A DNA stretch of 64,000 nt from Stephania yunnanensis (taxonomy: Eukaryota > Streptophyta > Magnoliopsida > Ranunculales > Menispermaceae): contig CM077581.1 in assembly GCA_039657365.1 (NCBI GenBank), positions 15,225,501-15,289,500 on the forward strand, in the 5' to 3' direction. Positions 61,399 to 64,000 of the stretch are shown here, piece after piece (the stretch's first letter is position 1; every line of letters begins with the position of its first letter). Made by a program: the position numbers and the translations under genes. The notes beneath the pieces are model-generated. The model was not told where the DNA came from and made no database searches. It was given only the letters and a program-made list of their open reading frames with translations.

Positions 61399-64000
61399 AG
61401 ATATTTTACACCAAAAATAAAAAATTAATATGTGACACATAGTGTTTCTCGTAAACCTATTAATGATTAATTATGTTATATTTTTGATTTTATAATACAA
61501 ATAATATGATAAGTCTGAGCCGATAGTGTGAAGCCATGTCCCCAGTAAAGCTAAATATTGAAAGGGAGACGTGTTATCCCGTTCGAGGAGGCATGGTTGC
61601 TAGACTTTGTCTCGCCACCCAACTTGAAGGTTTTCCCACTAACTCATACAAGTAGTATATTTTGTCTATAAAATAATCAATTCATGAACATTCATTTAAT
61701 CATATATTATATATTTTACATAAAAAGGAGAAAACTTTTTATATCGTATTTATTTAAAAATAATATTACACCTGACTGAATTAGTTGCCTTAGTGCTGTT
61801 GAAAAGAATATATAATTATTTGTCAAGGCAACGAGATGCTAAAATTATTTATAAAGCATCTATGCAAGGCTATGCGTATAGCACTTATATTCTTTGCCAA
61901 TATCTCTTTAGATATTCGAAAAGTGTATATATTTCATTTTATATTATCTGTTCACCTCATGGAAACCACCATTGGTAATGCTCCAAAAACCTCGAAATTA
62001 GTGGTTGGGTCTCATGCTACAAAATTTAATCAATCGAATATTAGTCATAACTCTGCAATTTTAATTACCTCTATTGGCTATGTAGAAATATGACTCGAGA
62101 GATAATAAAAAATGCCATGTATTCCCCCTTGATTTATTATTGCAACAAAATATCGAGTGCAAATGTTAATTCAATAGATATTATGGATTGATTTCATGTC
62201 TCATGGTAGTTGAGTAAAATAATGAGATATTATTAATATAATATCACTACCGTCCAATTGGTGCAACTTCAAATTAAAAAGCATATGCCGCATATAATGA
62301 CCATGATCGCAATAAAAAATTTATAGATGTGGAAAAGGTGAAAAGATCAGGTAAAGATCATATAAGCAATTTCACTAAAAGTTGGAATAAAAGTAGCGCA
62401 CCACTAGAAAGGGCAAATTGGTATTGACAATGAATGTTCATAATTGTGACATTTTTTGTAACGTATGAAAGGCTAAGTTGCCTAAATATTATCATATACA
62501 TACCCAAATATTTTCGATCTTTTACCATGCCTTGAAAACCAAGGAAAAATTATGAGTCTTATTGTTGAAAATAGCTCTATAAAATTGACACACATTAAGA
62601 TGTGTTTAATGTGTTCATTTCATGAGCTAAATAAAAGCGAATAGTGTATATCTTGCTCATTGTACTATGTACACAATATAATATCAAATAGAGAAAGTAT
62701 TTCTCGAATCTGAACTTAGCAGAGACTAGTGTTAATCTAATATATGGTACAACTATAATGTTGTCAATGCCTTATCCAGAAGTTACTCAGTATAATTTTG
62801 TTTCATCTGAGAATTTAAATTCTTAGCTTTATCTTCTAGATTTTACTTGATTAAGGCATATTGAGATACATGTCGTCATATGATCTAATGACACTCATAA
62901 GAGGATATGATCGATTTGTTAAACCATGATCATCAATTATGCGAATAATATTGAAAATTTGCATGGACATCAATTAAAGAACCAAAATATTTTATCAACT
63001 GGTAATTATAGTTGTGTTTCTAGTCTCAAGACAAATTGTAATTGGTTAAATCTTCCCAAAGTGAAATTGTTGCTAAAAAACTCGTTTTATGCTTATAATT
63101 TATTTATGAAAACAAACGGGCTTATTTATTCTTATATTAAACATTTTTAACTTAAGCCTTAGCTAAGTAGCCGCATACGTATTTATATATTTTTAACTTA
63201 TATTAGCTAAGACAATGCATTCAATTTTTTAAAAATAAGTTACTAATTTTAGTTTTGAGATTTGCAGTTAATGACACAAAATATTTATATTTAGTTCATT
63301 AAAAGTTCTATACAACTTTTACTTCCAAAAAAGAGTTTTATACAACTCATTTTAAACAAACAAAGGAATTTCTCACATTTGAGTTTTTCGATTATAAAGT
63401 TTACGTTTTATTTCATATGTTTAAATAAATCTAAAATGAGTTTATAAAAAAACTTTTGATTTATGTTGGTTTTCAACAATTTTATATGCCTTGAACCCCT
63501 AATTAGGGAGTATTAAAGGGACACTTCTCAACAAAACCACTCCAACACTATTTTCTTTGTTATTGCGCAAAGCTTGAGAAGAAGAAGAGTAGGAGAAGCT
63601 AAGAATGGCTGACTTCTAAAGAAAATAGAGGAATAAGAAATGAAATTCTATAATCTAGTGTGTAAAGATCAAGATGTCGAAAGCATGTACCTTAGGTGGG
63701 CTATCAGTTCGAATTAAGAATGGATACCATGCATTAAACGAGTTTTCTATTAGGTGTGTGTTGATGAGTTTTGAGGTTTTTATAGTTTGTTGAATGATTA
63801 TAAACTCTAAATTTTAGAACCAAATGGGTGTCAAAGGTGAATTTCAAACATAAATTAAATTTTTTATTTTATATTGAATGCATGCGTCCAATGGTAAATT
63901 TAATGAATCGATGCATGAATTTGTGTAATTGTTGTTGTTTTTTATGTTGTTGAGGTAGATGTACCCTATTGTGGAAGTTTTTGGCAATGGAGATGGCCTA
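61399..64000. other. Unassigned AT-rich region at right end
   Basis: No convincing coding sequence. Forward frames of 61-87 codons (61793-61978, 61836-62093, 62926-63150) show no known domain. The stretch 62280-62530 has protein-like phrasing in one frame (KRSGKDHISNFTKSWNKSS) and may be a decayed copia interior, but I could not anchor it to a domain. Around 63540-63610 a GAAGAAGAAGAG-rich stretch precedes an ATG that opens only four codons. Confidence 0.4.

Noticed and set aside
63540..63620. Possible host gene start: GA-rich leader followed by AATGGCTGAC
   Set aside because: The frame opened by this ATG stops after four codons and no exon-like continuation is evident up to 64000.

Overview
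The window reads as nuclear DNA of a flowering plant from a repeat-rich, probably heterochromatic region. It is AT-rich and non-coding apart from decayed LTR retrotransposons. Ty3/gypsy chromovirus polyproteins (integrase followed by a chromodomain), Ty1/copia polyproteins, initiator-Met-tRNA primer binding sites and a hAT-like DNA transposon are all typical plant repeats. I found no intact host gene, rRNA, tRNA or CRISPR array. Species cannot be named from this sequence.

Layout. (1) 1-473: reverse-strand gypsy RNase H stub. (2) 474-3160: long gypsy LTR (family A), then 3.7 kb of unassigned AT-rich DNA. (3) 6855-13440: reverse-strand Tekay-like chromovirus (LTR B, chromodomain, integrase, RNase H, RT, protease, gag) lacking its 5' LTR. 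(4) 13445-about 16400: second family A LTR. (5) 17198-18168: small hAT-like element. (6) 18918-25636: reverse-strand copia element with both LTRs. (7) 25782-41399 and 41478-57105: a 15.6-kb segment present twice in direct tandem. Each copy holds a gypsy integrase/chromodomain stub, a GC-rich gypsy LTR start, a copia element whose 5' half is inverted, a second copia LTR with TATA box, and the 3' LTR and integrase end of gypsy element C. (8) 57106-60482: the rest of element C (RT, protease, gag with 49 consecutive Asn codons, PBS). (9) 60483-61398: truncated 5' LTR of C facing an inverted copy of itself, a hairpin with arms of about 435 bp. (10) 61399-64000: unassigned.

Nothing here forms a working pathway; the coding remnants are broken by stops and frameshifts. 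The interest is structural. The tandem copies are about 99.5% identical, far closer than LTR pairs in the window, so the duplication is much younger than its transposons or is an assembly product. Its junction carries an 87-bp inverted copy of sequence from just outside the duplicated unit, flanked by 6-bp and 3-bp microhomologies. About half of the differences between copies fall at CAG/CTG trinucleotides, which fits long-read base-calling errors at CHG-methylated cytosines. Separately, gypsy LTRs of three families share a box reading TATCTCGAGGC; in family A it recurs five times in regularly spaced, partly hairpin-forming modules in the presumed U3.
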